Shown: positions 7,844-16,656 of the stretch, piece after piece
Layout of the letters: the number at the start of each line of letters is the position of its first letter
Position numbering within the stretch: the first letter of the stretch is position 1
DNA from: Pseudomonadota bacterium
Lineage (GTDB): Bacteria > Pseudomonadota > Gammaproteobacteria > Pseudomonadales > Halieaceae
DNA length: 16,656 bases
Assembly (NCBI GenBank): GCA_030591305.1
Contig: JAUVBI010000038.1
Coordinates: 1-16,656 of the forward strand
Direction of reading: 5' to 3'
Translations under genes and position numbers: made by a program
Notes under the pieces: generated by a model
The model's input: the letters and a program-made list of their open reading frames with translations, nothing else
Told to the model about the DNA's origin: nothing
Databases searched by the model: none

Positions 7844-9574
7844 TTAATGAAACTCTCGCTGCACCGATTGCAGAGGTTCTGCACTATAGTGGCGCAGGCA
7901 GAAATCCATTTGTGCCGCCAATACATGGCGCAAATCTGATGGCATGACTATTTGCGAAATGGAGCCCAGGCTCAATGCTTCGTTTGGATTCATTAACTCC
8001 TGCTCGTAGCGCTGTACCAGCAACTGTTCCTCGCCCTTCACCCAATCGCCAACCAGGGCTTCTGCGGCCGATTTTGCTTCCTCAGCATCTAGGCCTGCAG
8101 CCATTTGCGCCTCAGTTTCAGCGTTGATTTTTCCGTCTATTGAAGCGCGTATTTTCCGCAGTTCAGCCTTGTATACGTATTCGACACCCGCCGGCCCCAT
8201 AACAGCAACACGCGTAGTTGGAAGCGCAACGACAAAGTCGGCACCGGTGGCATAGTTATTATAGGATGCGTAGGCGCCGCCAAACGCGTTGCGCACCAGC
8301 ACTAAAAAACGAGGTGTGCGTAAATCCACAATGGCATCCAGCATCGCCCTGCCCGCCTGCACAATTCCGTTGGCCTCCTGCTCTTTACCCGGCAAAAAGC
8401 CAGTAGTATCTTCCAAAAAGATGATGGGGATATTATAGAGATTACAAAAGCGTATGAATCGTGCGTTTTTATAGGCTGCGGGAATATCGATTTGGCCCGA
8501 TGATACAGCGGAGTTATTAGCGACAAAGCCGATGACGTTGCCCCCCATGCGCCCCAGAGCTGTAATCGTGTTTCTGGCACGCTCGGGTTGAATTTCGAGA
8601 AAATCACCGTGATCACACAACTGTTGGATTAAAATACTGATGTCAATCGGTGTATTAAAACCCGTGGGCGAGTTAAAAGCCTTTTTCAGTAGAATATCGA
8701 TGTCCCAGGTTTTGCGATCCACGGGGTCGGAGGAGGCCTGCAATGGTGCCATCTCCCCGTTGTGGCTGGGCAAATAGTTTAATAATTCCCGCACCTTCTT
8801 AAGCGCTGCCATTTCGTCCGGCACCACAAAATCGGTAACGCCACTCTGACTATGTACACCGGGGCCACCCAACTCATCGGGAGTAACATCTTCACCCAGT
8901 ACCGACTTCACAACACCGGGCCCGGTCAAGCCGAAGAAAGTGTTATTGGGTTGAATCATGAAACTTCCCTGGCGAGGCAGGTAAGAACCCCCGCCAGCAT
9001 TAAATCCAAACATACACATAATGCTGGGCACCACACCGCTGATCTTGCGCAGGGCGGTAAAGGCATCGGCATAGCCGTCCAGGCCACCCACACCAGCGGG
9101 AATATAGGCACCGGCAGAGTCGTTGAGACCCACCACGGGTATTTTTCTTTTTGCGGCCAGCTCAAACAAGCGGGCCAGTTTTTTGCCATTAGTTGCGTCC
9201 ATGGAGCCAGCGCGCACGGTAAAATCATGTCCGTACAGGGCTACATCCCGACCATTAACTTTAATGAGAGCCGTTACCAGTGATGCGCCATCGAGGTTGG
9301 GGCCCCAGTTTTGAAATAGCACCGTGGGTTCTTCGTCTGCCAGGCATTCAATGCGCTCCCATATTGTCATACGTTTTTTGAGGTGTTGTCGCTGGGTATT
9401 CTTAACACCTGACGCTCTATAGGGTCGTTGCTGTAATTCCCAACCTGACTTCAGGGTTTTTTCATATAGCCCCGGTTCTGTGTGCAATTGGCCTGGCACT
9501 GAAAATTCCCAGTCGTTATTTTCTGCAAATGGATTGTCCAGTGTGGCGTTTAAATCAATATCAGTACTGCTCAT
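7844..9574 (-). CDS. pccB: Acyl-CoA carboxylase carboxyltransferase (beta) subunit, probably propionyl-CoA specific
   Basis: This 576-residue crotonase-fold carboxyltransferase moves the carboxyl group from carboxybiotin to an acyl-CoA, most likely propionyl-CoA given the downstream epimerase and mutase. The N-half has DFTVRAGSM (117-125), [14 protein letters not shown] (149-162) and the oxyanion-hole glycines of [10 protein letters not shown] (191-200). The C-half has [13 protein letters not shown] (388-400) and [13 protein letters not shown] (428-440). It is longer than ordinary PccB (about 510-540 aa), mainly through an extended N-terminus, and nearer in size to decarboxylase alpha subunits such as GcdA; no sodium-pump subunits are encoded nearby, so a carboxylase role is favoured. 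ATG 9574 is chosen over an in-frame TTG at 9592; neither has a strong Shine-Dalgarno. It is the first gene of the operon, 53 bp before the alpha-subunit gene. Confidence 0.88.
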   Translation of the reverse strand: MSSTDIDLNATLDNPFAENNDWEFSVPGQLHTEPGLYEKTLKSGWELQQRPYRASGVKNTQRQHLKKRMTIWERIECLADEEPTVLFQNWGPNLDGASLVTALIKVNGRDVALYGHDFTVRAGSMDATNGKKLARLFELAAKRKIPVVGLNDSAGAYIPAGVGGLDGYADAFTALRKISGVVPSIMCMFGFNAGGGSYLPRQGSFMIQPNNTFFGLTGPGVVKSVLGEDVTPDELGGPGVHSQSGVTDFVVPDEMAALKKVRELLNYLPSHNGEMAPLQASSDPVDRKTWDIDILLKKAFNSPTGFNTPIDISILIQQLCDHGDFLEIQPERARNTITALGRMGGNVIGFVANNSAVSSGQIDIPAAYKNARFIRFCNLYNIPIIFLEDTTGFLPGKEQEANGIVQAGRAMLDAIVDLRTPRFLVLVRNAFGGAYASYNNYATGADFVVALPTTRVAVMGPAGVEYVYKAELRKIRASIDGKINAETEAQMAAGLDAEEAKSAAEALVGDWVKGEEQLLVQRYEQELMNPNEALSLGSISQIVMPSDLRHVLAAQMDFCLRHYSAEPLQSVQREFH

Positions 9575-9699
9575 AACATCGGGTCCAAACAATAATTTCT
9601 GAGGGGAAAAAGCAACTATGCCCGCCCCCGGGAAGACAGGAGAATTTGCATGTTGTGGCGGTCGGGCTTAGGATGCAAGCCAGCTTTTAGAGACAACTT

Positions 9700-9728
9700 A
9701 CCTTAATAAAAATAGGGGCTTAAGTCAA
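9700..9728 (-). promoter_or_regulatory. Candidate sigma-70 promoter for the propionyl-CoA operon
   Basis: On the minus strand TTGACT (9728-9723) is a good -35 box; 17 bp later TAAGGT (9705-9700) is a poor -10 box. It would give a leader of about 120 nt before pccB. The weak -10 suggests either activator dependence or that the true promoter lies elsewhere in the region. Confidence 0.3.
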
Positions 9729-9805
9729 TTCAACAACAATGAGAAAACGTATGAAATTCCTTCAGTTTATGCTTCTAAACCGTTACTAATGGACGTTATG
9801 CGCAG

Positions 9806-9834
9806 CCTTTTGTTCACTTCTTTACGAATATACT
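9806..9834 (+). promoter_or_regulatory. Candidate sigma-70 promoter for pabB
   Basis: TATACT (9829-9834) is a near-consensus -10 box about 40 bp before the pabB ATG. The -35 region 17 bp upstream (CCTTTT, 9806-9811) is weak, so only the -10 call is reasonable. Confidence 0.4.
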
Positions 9835-9874
9835 CAGTGCTTACATTGACCCCGTTTTATTCCCGACCTTGCCA

Positions 9875-11242
9875 ATGAGAAAAACCCTGATTCTCGAGGA
9901 GATACCCTACCGTCTTGATAGCTGTGAATTATTTGACAGAATAAAAGACTTACCTGGCGCTGCATTTTTTGACAGTGTCGCACCCCATTCACTACGCGGT
10001 AGATACGACATCTTGACAGCCTGCCCTGAGGAAGCGGGGCTTCCAGCTTTGCAGGCAGGCGCCAACGAAAAAAAATGCCATGCATTCTTCGACGAGCTTT
10101 CCCGGTTTCACCAGGATCGTTACGCTGACATACAACCTGCCACCCAGGACATCCCATTCTGTGGAGGCATTCTGGGCTATCTCGAATACGACGTCGGTAG
10201 CGGCCTGAATAAGGTGCCGGGGCACCCGGCCGCGCTACTCTCTAGTGGACGCTCGCCGGCGCAGCTGGGGGCCTACGAATGGGCGATCATACAAGACCAT
10301 TTATTGCAAAAATCCGTTCTGGTGGCTCTGCCCGCTGTTTCCTCCAGGCGTCGCAGAGAACTCTTGCTGCGCCTGGAGACGCCCCCGGTAACACCCGGCA
10401 AGCCTTTCTCTCTAAGCGGTAGGTTTACCAGCAACCTGAGCGAGACACAATACAGGCGTGCCTTTGACCAGATACTGGACTACATTCAGGCTGGCGATTG
10501 CTACCAGGTCAATCTGGCCCAGCGCTTTAACGCCCCTTTTGAGGGGGACCCGTGGCAGGCCTACAGGGCGTTGCGTGTTGCAGCGTCAGCCCCCTTTTCC
10601 GCCTTCGTGAGTTTGCCCGATGGTGCTGCGGTGATGAGCCTCTCCCCCGAGCGTTTTATATCCCTGCATGGGCAACACGTTGAAACCTCGCCAATTAAAG
10701 GTACGCGGCCGCGGTATTCGGATATCCGTGCGGACGAACAGGCAGCCAGGGAGTTGCAATCATCCGAAAAAGACCGGGCAGAAAACCTCATGATAGTCGA
10801 TCTGCTGCGCAATGATCTGGGACGTAGTTGCACGCCGGGAAGTATCCACGTGGACCGTCTTTTTGAACTGCAGAGCTATCCGACGGTACACCACCTGGTG
10901 AGCACCATCAGTGGCGAATTAAGCCCCGGGCGCAGCGCCTGGGAACTCCTCCGAGACAGCTTCCCCGGGGGCTCGATTACCGGTGCCCCCAAGCGTCGCG
11001 CGATGGAGATTATCACTGAGCTGGAGCCCCACCCACGGCAGGTCTACTGTGGCTCTATGTTATATGTCAGCGCTGATGGCCGCATGGACAGCAATATTGC
11101 GATAAGAACACTGCTGTGCGACCAGCAGCAGGTCTACTGCTGGGGTGGCGGCGGAATCGTAGCCGACTCACAATGGCAGTTGGAGTACAGCGAAACCTAC
11201 GACAAGGTCGGTAAGTTTTTACAATTACTGGAAAACCTCTGA
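9875..11242 (+). CDS. pabB: Aminodeoxychorismate synthase component I
   Basis: This 455-residue chorismate-utilising enzyme makes 4-amino-4-deoxychorismate from chorismate and ammonia (delivered by PabA) in folate biosynthesis. The N-terminal domain (about 1-185) contains FCGGILGYLEYDVG; the catalytic domain has GDCYQVNLAQRF (207-218), SLSPERF (255-261), SPIKGTRPR (272-280) with K275 equivalent to the E. coli PabB lysine 274 that attacks chorismate, ENLMIVDLLRNDLGR (303-317), PGGSITGAPKRRAMEII (364-380) and GGGIVADS (425-432). PIKGT instead of PIAGT separates PabB from anthranilate synthase TrpE. Length matches E. coli PabB. ATG 9875 is preferred; a TTG two codons upstream is also in frame and neither has a clear Shine-Dalgarno. 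The gene is convergent with thrH, 55 bp apart. Confidence 0.96.
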   Translation: MRKTLILEEIPYRLDSCELFDRIKDLPGAAFFDSVAPHSLRGRYDILTACPEEAGLPALQAGANEKKCHAFFDELSRFHQDRYADIQPATQDIPFCGGILGYLEYDVGSGLNKVPGHPAALLSSGRSPAQLGAYEWAIIQDHLLQKSVLVALPAVSSRRRRELLLRLETPPVTPGKPFSLSGRFTSNLSETQYRRAFDQILDYIQAGDCYQVNLAQRFNAPFEGDPWQAYRALRVAASAPFSAFVSLPDGAAVMSLSPERFISLHGQHVETSPIKGTRPRYSDIRADEQAARELQSSEKDRAENLMIVDLLRNDLGRSCTPGSIHVDRLFELQSYPTVHHLVSTISGELSPGRSAWELLRDSFPGGSITGAPKRRAMEIITELEPHPRQVYCGSMLYVSADGRMDSNIAIRTLLCDQQQVYCWGGGGIVADSQWQLEYSETYDKVGKFLQLLENL

Positions 11243-11297
11243 CGCTAACAGGCCCGGTGTATTTATTAGTTTTACTAAAATAGCAACAGACTCCTGA

Positions 11298-11915
11298 CTA
11301 CAGCGGCAGGTCCCTGTCGCTGGCCTTCAAAAACTCACGTTTCAGCTCTTCGAACTCGTGTACCGCCGTGAACTGTGGAAACTCATCGATTACATTTTGC
11401 GGCGCGTGAAACAAAATACCGACATCGGCTTCACTGAGCATACTGGTATCGTTATAGGAGTCCCCCGCGGCAATCACCTTATAGTTGAGGCTGTGAAAAG
11501 CCTTTACCGAAGCACGCTTGGGGTCCTTCTGGCGTATTTTGTAATCGACCACAGCACCCTCACCGTCGGTGATAAGTCTGTGGCAAAATAGCGTGGGCCA
11601 GCCCAGTTGGCGCATCAGGGGCTCAGAAAATTCATAAAACGTATCGGACAGGATAATGACCTGGAAACGCTCTCGCAGCCATCCGATAAATTCAATGGCC
11701 CCTGGTAGCGGGCTGAGCCCGGCAATAACGGCCTGGATATCGTTAATTTTTAAATTGTGCTGCTCCAACAGCGCCAGTCGCTGCTTCATCAACACATCGT
11801 AATCCGGGATGTCGCGGGTTGTGGCTCTCAGCGCCTCTATGCCCGTGCGCTCGGCAAATTCAATCCAGATTTCAGGTACCAGAACCCCTTCCAGGTCCAG
11901 ACAAGCTAATTCCAC
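11298..11915 (-). CDS. thrH: ThrH: phosphoserine phosphatase / phosphoserine:homoserine phosphotransferase
   Basis: This 205-residue HAD-superfamily protein is close to Pseudomonas aeruginosa ThrH along its whole length and has the same size. The family hydrolyses phosphoserine and can pass its phosphate to homoserine, giving phosphohomoserine for threonine synthesis. Motif I is CLDLEGV, with nucleophile D7 and Glu at position 9 instead of the second Asp of ordinary SerB; this Glu is characteristic of ThrH. Motif II is ILSDTFYEF, motif III is the lysine of RQKDPKR, and motif IV is AAGDSYNDTSML. The start is GTG 11915 with AAGGA about 10 nt upstream. It follows cysB by 14 bp on the same strand, so the two are probably cotranscribed. 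Confidence 0.95.
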   Translation of the reverse strand: MELACLDLEGVLVPEIWIEFAERTGIEALRATTRDIPDYDVLMKQRLALLEQHNLKINDIQAVIAGLSPLPGAIEFIGWLRERFQVIILSDTFYEFSEPLMRQLGWPTLFCHRLITDGEGAVVDYKIRQKDPKRASVKAFHSLNYKVIAAGDSYNDTSMLSEADVGILFHAPQNVIDEFPQFTAVHEFEELKREFLKASDRDLPL

Positions 11916-11929
11916 GTTTTGTTTCCTTC

Positions 11930-12988
<1,059 letters not shown>

Positions 12989-13888
12989 TCAGGGGTTTGC
13001 GACGCCATGGGGAACATGTCCCGTGGCTATATGGGGGCTGGCAGACTCGCAGTGAGACTGCTGGTCATCAAAGAAGACATCGGCCTGATAGGCACGCAAA
13101 AATTCAGTTTTGTTGAGCCCGCCCAGAAAAATTGATTCATCAATACGAATATCCCACGCACGCAGGGTACGAATCACTCGCTCGTGGGCCGGCGCCGAGC
13201 GGGCGGTTACCAGGGCTGTGCGTATCGGTGCCTCAGAGGCGGGAAAAGCCTGTTGCAAGCGGTGCAGCGCACCGAGGAAGGCCTTGAATGGCCCGCCACT
13301 CAATGGATCGTGGGCGGCGGCCTGTTCGCTGGCGGTAAAGGCCTCCAGGCCCTGCGACTTGTAGACTCTCTCCGCTTCATCCGAAAAAATAACAGCGTCG
13401 CCATCAAAGGCAAAGCGCAACTCATTGCTATCCATAGCACCGCCCTTGTGGGACACCAGGGTCGCAGCGGCCACACCGTTTTCCAGGGCATGTCTGACAT
13501 CCTCTGCTTCATTGGATAAAAACAGATGACAGCCAAACGCATTGATGTAGCGCCAAGGGCTTTCACCGCCACAAAATGCTGCGCGGGTAATGTCGAGCTT
13601 GTGGTGGGCAATTGAATTGAAAATACGCAGGCCGGTATCGGCACTGTTGCGCGAGAGCAACACCACCTCCACCTGGGAGTCATCACCCAGGCGTTTGTTC
13701 AGTCGCAAAAGCTTGTGTACCAGGGGAAAGGCCTCGCCGGGCTCCAGTGGCGTATCCTCCCGCTCTACCTGATACTTGGAATATGCCTCCAGGCCCTCTT
13801 GTTTATAAATGTCATGGCTATCGTCCAGATTGAACAGTGCCCTGGAGGAAATTGCAATAACCAGTTTATTGTCGTGTTTTTTTGGCAT
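12989..13888 (-). CDS. Cytosolic 5'-nucleotidase I-like (NT5C1-type) HAD phosphatase
   Basis: This 299-residue soluble protein resembles vertebrate cytosolic 5'-nucleotidase IA/IB, which dephosphorylates AMP and other nucleoside monophosphates. Shared blocks include VIAISSRALF (10-19), the GGESPWRYINAF region (107-118), LRFAFDGDAVIFSDE (157-171), ALVTARSAPAHER (225-237) and VFFDDQ (271-276). The HAD nucleophile and acid/base are D162 and D164 of FDGD; unusually, this motif lies in the middle of the chain, as in the eukaryotic enzymes. The start ATG 13888 is 3 bp after the stop of the upstream CoA-transferase-like gene, so the two form a transcription unit and coupling is likely. The AMP preference is inferred from the family; bacterial members are little characterised as far as I know. 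Confidence 0.88.
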   Translation of the reverse strand: MPKKHDNKLVIAISSRALFNLDDSHDIYKQEGLEAYSKYQVEREDTPLEPGEAFPLVHKLLRLNKRLGDDSQVEVVLLSRNSADTGLRIFNSIAHHKLDITRAAFCGGESPWRYINAFGCHLFLSNEAEDVRHALENGVAAATLVSHKGGAMDSNELRFAFDGDAVIFSDEAERVYKSQGLEAFTASEQAAAHDPLSGGPFKAFLGALHRLQQAFPASEAPIRTALVTARSAPAHERVIRTLRAWDIRIDESIFLGGLNKTEFLRAYQADVFFDDQQSHCESASPHIATGHVPHGVANP

Positions 13889-13891
13889 AAC

Positions 13892-16057
13892 TCAGCCTGC
13901 TTTCAGCATCCCCCGTTCTTCCAGATCGAGCAAGACCAGTTGTTTGACCAAAAAGTCCTTGCTGGTATTGGGGTGCTCCAGGTCGATTCGCTCCAGGAAC
14001 GGTTTAGCCGCCTCATGGTCGGTGTTGTGCAGCAGGGCTTTGAAGGCCGCTTTGATCAGATGTCTGGGATCTTCCGTTAAAGCTTTGACCCGTCGCAAAC
14101 TGGCAGCCAGGGTAATTTCCTGTTCGGTTAACTGTGTGCCGAAGGGATAATCGGGCAATAGGCCTGCACCTAACTCAGAACCCAGTACGCGCATTAATTT
14201 TTCCGGCGTATTATCGCGCGCCTCAGGGGGAATCTCATAATCTTCTGCCAGCTTGTCATTGGCCTTGGCGAAGTCGACTAACTCCTGCTGAAAGCGTGAA
14301 TCGGCTATGCTCACCAGCCGTTTGATAATCTCAGAATCGCACTGGCCCCTCAGGTCGGCGACCCCATATTCTGTAACAATCACGTCACGCAGGTGCTTGG
14401 GTACGGTCAAATGACCATAAAATGGCACAATATTGGATTGTAGCGCCTTACCGGAACCCCGGGTACTGCGTATACAGAGAATGGATCGGGCGCCGGGGAG
14501 GTCATGAGCCATGGCAACAAAGTTGTACTGCCCCCCTACCCCACTCACTACCGAGCCGTTCTCCAACGCATCGGAGGCAACGGCACCGGTCAGGGTAACC
14601 ATCATTCCTGTGTTGATAAACCTGGCCTTCTGGCGCTGGGCAATATACAGCTCCACATCTGCTAGCAAATGGTTGGTCTTGCTCACGCTGGTCATGCAAA
14701 TTTGTTGATGTGCCGCTTCATCCAGGTCGCGCAGCTTCTGGTAAAAATCCTGTGGCCCCAGGAAAAACCCGCCGTGTAGTATTATCCCGCGCTTCAGATC
14801 CCGACCATCGGTCAAGGCGAGTAGCGCTGATAAGATATCGGGATCGCCGCTGTTGTTTGTGCAACTGCTGCCGCCAATAATAAGCATTCCCTCTTTAAGG
14901 TGGACCGAGTCTTCGATGATGCCCCAGGACTTTAACTCCGTCAGAGACTCTTCATCCAGCACGTCCGGAAGCATTTTCTCACGTTTTATATAATCGAATA
15001 AACGCGAATCAATAGTGTGGCCGATCTCACCTGCGTTAATACCGTTTTGTAAAATGAGGTTGTCGTACACCTTGCGCTTGATGATGCCGTGTTCTTTCAG
15101 GTGCATCATACCGTTGACGAACATCTCTGTAGACACATACAAACCTTCGCTGAAAGTCTGGCACTCATCGACCAGTGCTGTTTGTTGGTGGGTTAGACCA
15201 CTCAGCATCTCTTTATATCTCGCGTTGTGCTTGTGGCGCACAATACAGGCGTGTGCTACGGCATCCCCCAGCGATCCGATACCGATTTGCAGGGTGCCGC
15301 CATCTGCGATCAGGCTAGAGGCGTGAATGGCCGTGGCGTAGTCCTTAACCGGCACCACTGCATTGGGCACTGCAAACAGGGTTTTATTGTACTTGGGGTT
15401 ACAAACCAGCATATCAAAAAAGCCGTCTTCCACTTCGGCATCCTGCTCCATATAAGGCAGGTCGTCGTGGGATTGGGCAATACAGACATACTTGCGGTCG
15501 TTCAGGGTATGTAACCTGGCGGCCAGGTCGATGGCCGTATCGGGGCTGCAGGATAAGCTAACGGACCTGACGCCACCAACCTCCCTGGTTGCCACCAACT
15601 GTATTAATACATTCACGCCCGCGTTGACCAGGTCTCGCGCCACATGGGTATAATTACTGGATATATAGTGTTGCTGTGCGCTTGGAATATTTTTCATTGC
15701 CCCCGCTTTAAAATAGAATTCACTTACTTCTATATTTGCCGGCATGGTTCCGGCGCGCAGGGCTTTCATGTAATCGAGTTCTTCATAGTCGCCAAACAAC
15801 CGTTTGACAATAGGGCCCGCCAGGCTGGCTTCTATGTGGCTACCGGGTCTGGGTAACTCCAGTGACAGGGCCGTATAAATGTGTAGAGATAGCGAGGGGT
15901 CAGCGGCAACACGACGGTAAAAGGCGTTCATTAATTGCACCGGTTTCCCCAGACCCAGCGGTGCACCCAATACCAGTTTATTGCCAACACGCGCGATGGT
16001 TTTCTCAACGCACTCCTCCACTGAGCTCAGCTCTTCAGTCAGGCACTTCTTCTCCAT
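13892..16057 (-). CDS. Acetyl-CoA hydrolase/CoA-transferase family protein (long form)
   Basis: This 721-residue protein belongs to the Cat1/acetyl-CoA hydrolase family, which moves CoA between acids (acetate, succinate, propionate, butyrate) through a glutamyl-CoA intermediate, or hydrolyses acyl-CoA. The CoA-binding loop DGGTLQIGIGSLGDAV (252-267) is followed by GLYVSTEMFVNGM, whose E311 matches the catalytic Glu in the HTEM-type motif of 4-hydroxybutyrate CoA-transferase. The C-terminal lobe contains VSGVGGQYNFVAMAH and VTEYGVADLRGQ, typical of the family. It is 200 or more residues longer than the common Cat1/SucCD-bypass enzymes, with an extended N-terminal half and an extra 90-residue helical C-terminus. 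ATG 16057 is 17 bp after the symporter gene. Substrate cannot be read from sequence; succinyl-CoA or propionyl-CoA exchange is one possibility. Confidence 0.88.
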   Translation of the reverse strand: MEKKCLTEELSSVEECVEKTIARVGNKLVLGAPLGLGKPVQLMNAFYRRVAADPSLSLHIYTALSLELPRPGSHIEASLAGPIVKRLFGDYEELDYMKALRAGTMPANIEVSEFYFKAGAMKNIPSAQQHYISSNYTHVARDLVNAGVNVLIQLVATREVGGVRSVSLSCSPDTAIDLAARLHTLNDRKYVCIAQSHDDLPYMEQDAEVEDGFFDMLVCNPKYNKTLFAVPNAVVPVKDYATAIHASSLIADGGTLQIGIGSLGDAVAHACIVRHKHNARYKEMLSGLTHQQTALVDECQTFSEGLYVSTEMFVNGMMHLKEHGIIKRKVYDNLILQNGINAGEIGHTIDSRLFDYIKREKMLPDVLDEESLTELKSWGIIEDSVHLKEGMLIIGGSSCTNNSGDPDILSALLALTDGRDLKRGIILHGGFFLGPQDFYQKLRDLDEAAHQQICMTSVSKTNHLLADVELYIAQRQKARFINTGMMVTLTGAVASDALENGSVVSGVGGQYNFVAMAHDLPGARSILCIRSTRGSGKALQSNIVPFYGHLTVPKHLRDVIVTEYGVADLRGQCDSEIIKRLVSIADSRFQQELVDFAKANDKLAEDYEIPPEARDNTPEKLMRVLGSELGAGLLPDYPFGTQLTEQEITLAASLRRVKALTEDPRHLIKAAFKALLHNTDHEAAKPFLERIDLEHPNTSKDFLVKQLVLLDLEERGMLKAG

Positions 16058-16074
16058 TGTTCAGGCTAACCTCT

Positions 16075-16656
16075 CTACTTGAAATACTCTCGAGTCACTT
16101 TGAATACCACGGGGCCCAGCAGTAACAGGGCAATTAAGTTGGGAATGGCCATGAAGGCATTGAGCGTATCGGCAATCAACCAGATCATATCCAGCTCGAC
16201 CAGTGTTCCCACCGGGATGGCAACAACCCAGGCCACCCGAAATGGTGTAATAGCCCGCGTACCAAAGAGGAAAACAACGCAGCGCTCACCATAGAATGAC
16301 CAGCCTATCATCGTGGTAAATGCAAACAAACACAGGGCAATGGTGACAATTATCGCGCCGCCGGGCATCGCGTTGGAAAATGCCATCGTCGTTAAGCTCG
16401 CACCGCTAACGCCCGATGGCAGCACATCCATGATGACAATAACAAGCCCCGTCATGGTGCACACGATCAGGGTATCGATAAACGTACCCAGCATGGCAAT
16501 CATGCCCTGTTCTACCGGTTGATTTGTGCGTGCAGCGGCATGGGCGATGGGGGCACTGCCAAGGCCCGCTTCATTGGAAAATATACCACGGGCCACGCCA
16601 AAACGTAGTGCCGCCCACATGGTTGCACCGGCAAAGCCGCCAGCAGCCGCTGAGCC
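16075..16656 (-). CDS. Alanine/glycine:cation symporter (AGCS family), 5'-truncated by the window
   Basis: This is the C-terminal 193 residues of an inner-membrane sodium- or proton-coupled amino-acid symporter. The frame continues open to the last base of the window, so the ATG at 16620 is internal. The signature RFGVARGIFSNEAGLGSA, followed by PIAHAAA and then MLGTFIDTLIVCTMTGLVI, is diagnostic of the AGCS family (about 450 aa in full). Four to five hydrophobic segments follow, including IIVTIALCLFAFTTMIGWSF, ending in a short basic tail. The transported amino acid is probably alanine or glycine by family. It lies 17 bp upstream of the CoA-transferase-like gene on the same strand and may be the first visible gene of that operon. 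Confidence 0.93.
   Translation of the reverse strand, partial: GSAAAGGFAGATMWAALRFGVARGIFSNEAGLGSAPIAHAAARTNQPVEQGMIAMLGTFIDTLIVCTMTGLVIVIMDVLPSGVSGASLTTMAFSNAMPGGAIIVTIALCLFAFTTMIGWSFYGERCVVFLFGTRAITPFRVAWVVAIPVGTLVELDMIWLIADTLNAFMAIPNLIALLLLGPVVFKVTREYFK

Larger units (their letters stand above)
9575..9874. other. Divergent intergenic region between pccB and pabB
   Basis: These 300 bp hold no convincing gene. They must contain the promoters of the propionyl-CoA operon (leftward) and of pabB (rightward). A GC-rich patch at 9620-9634 and short inverted repeats (TTGCAT 9646-9651 with ATGCAA 9673-9678; GGCTT 9665-9669 with AAGCC 9677-9681) lie in what would be the operon's leader. The part near pabB (9700-9860) is AT-rich. 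I recognise no riboswitch or known operator. Confidence 0.7.

Noticed and set aside
7844..9574. Carboxyltransferase as part of a sodium-pumping decarboxylase (GcdA/MmdA type)
   Set aside because: No membrane beta subunit or small gamma/delta subunits are encoded nearby, and a biotin carboxylase gene follows directly, which fits a carboxylase.
9600..9650. CGGGAAGACAGGAG on the plus strand recalls the 3' end of cobalamin riboswitches
   Set aside because: The upstream riboswitch core would have to lie inside pccB, no B12 box is visible, and the orientation is away from the B12-dependent mutase operon.
9618..9671. Tiny plus-strand ORF (17 codons) in the intergenic region with a GGGG upstream
   Set aside because: Too short, no recognisable product, and GC-rich sequence makes such ORFs common by chance.
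11266..11278. Small hairpin TTAGT/ACTAA between convergent pabB and thrH
   Set aside because: A 5-bp AT-only stem with a 3-nt loop is too weak to call a terminator.

Overview
The window is a stretch of a gammaproteobacterial chromosome. Several proteins look like those of Pseudomonas and related marine gammaproteobacteria (RoxA/YcfD, ThrH, CysB, PabB), and the gene neighbourhood around pabB-thrH-cysB recalls Pseudomonas. I cannot name the genus; a marine Cellvibrionales-like or Oceanospirillales-like heterotroph would fit. No tRNA, rRNA, CRISPR array, transposase gene or phage gene was seen.

Layout. (1) 1-1345, plus strand: the 3' part of roxA (ribosomal protein L16 arginine hydroxylase), then a small phospholipase-D-like protein of unknown function. 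(2) 1343-1409: two direct copies of an 18-bp repeat, the second forming one arm of a 40-bp perfect palindrome, lodged exactly between two convergent genes and supplying or abutting both stop codons. (3) 1406-9574, minus strand: a compact five-gene operon read in the order carboxyltransferase (pccB-like), biotin carboxylase/BCCP alpha subunit, methylmalonyl-CoA epimerase, methylmalonyl-CoA mutase, MeaB chaperone. (4) 9575-9874: divergent intergenic region. (5) 9875-11242, plus strand: pabB. (6) 11298-12904, minus strand: cysB followed by thrH. (7) 12989-16656, minus strand: a sodium:amino-acid symporter (5' part outside the window), a long acetyl-CoA hydrolase/CoA-transferase family protein and a cytosolic-5'-nucleotidase-I-like HAD enzyme, tightly packed.

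How the genes work together. The central operon encodes a full route from propionyl-CoA to succinyl-CoA: carboxylation to (S)-methylmalonyl-CoA, epimerisation to the (R) form, B12-dependent rearrangement to succinyl-CoA, and a GTPase that loads and protects the mutase. Junctions overlap by one base (TAGTG, TAATG) or are 3 bp apart, so translation is probably coupled. It would serve the breakdown of odd-chain fatty acids, Val/Ile, cholesterol-like side chains or propionate.

The most unusual component is the carboxylase alpha subunit. It keeps the ATP-grasp catalytic residues and a C-terminal biotinyl-lysine motif, but has an atypical N-terminus, an insertion of about 60 residues inside the ATP-grasp fold, and a mostly helical-looking middle region that I do not recognise as the usual BT domain. 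The other item of interest is the palindromic repeat, which resembles dispersed REP-like elements with a GGGGACAG core. The remainder looks like ordinary core metabolism.
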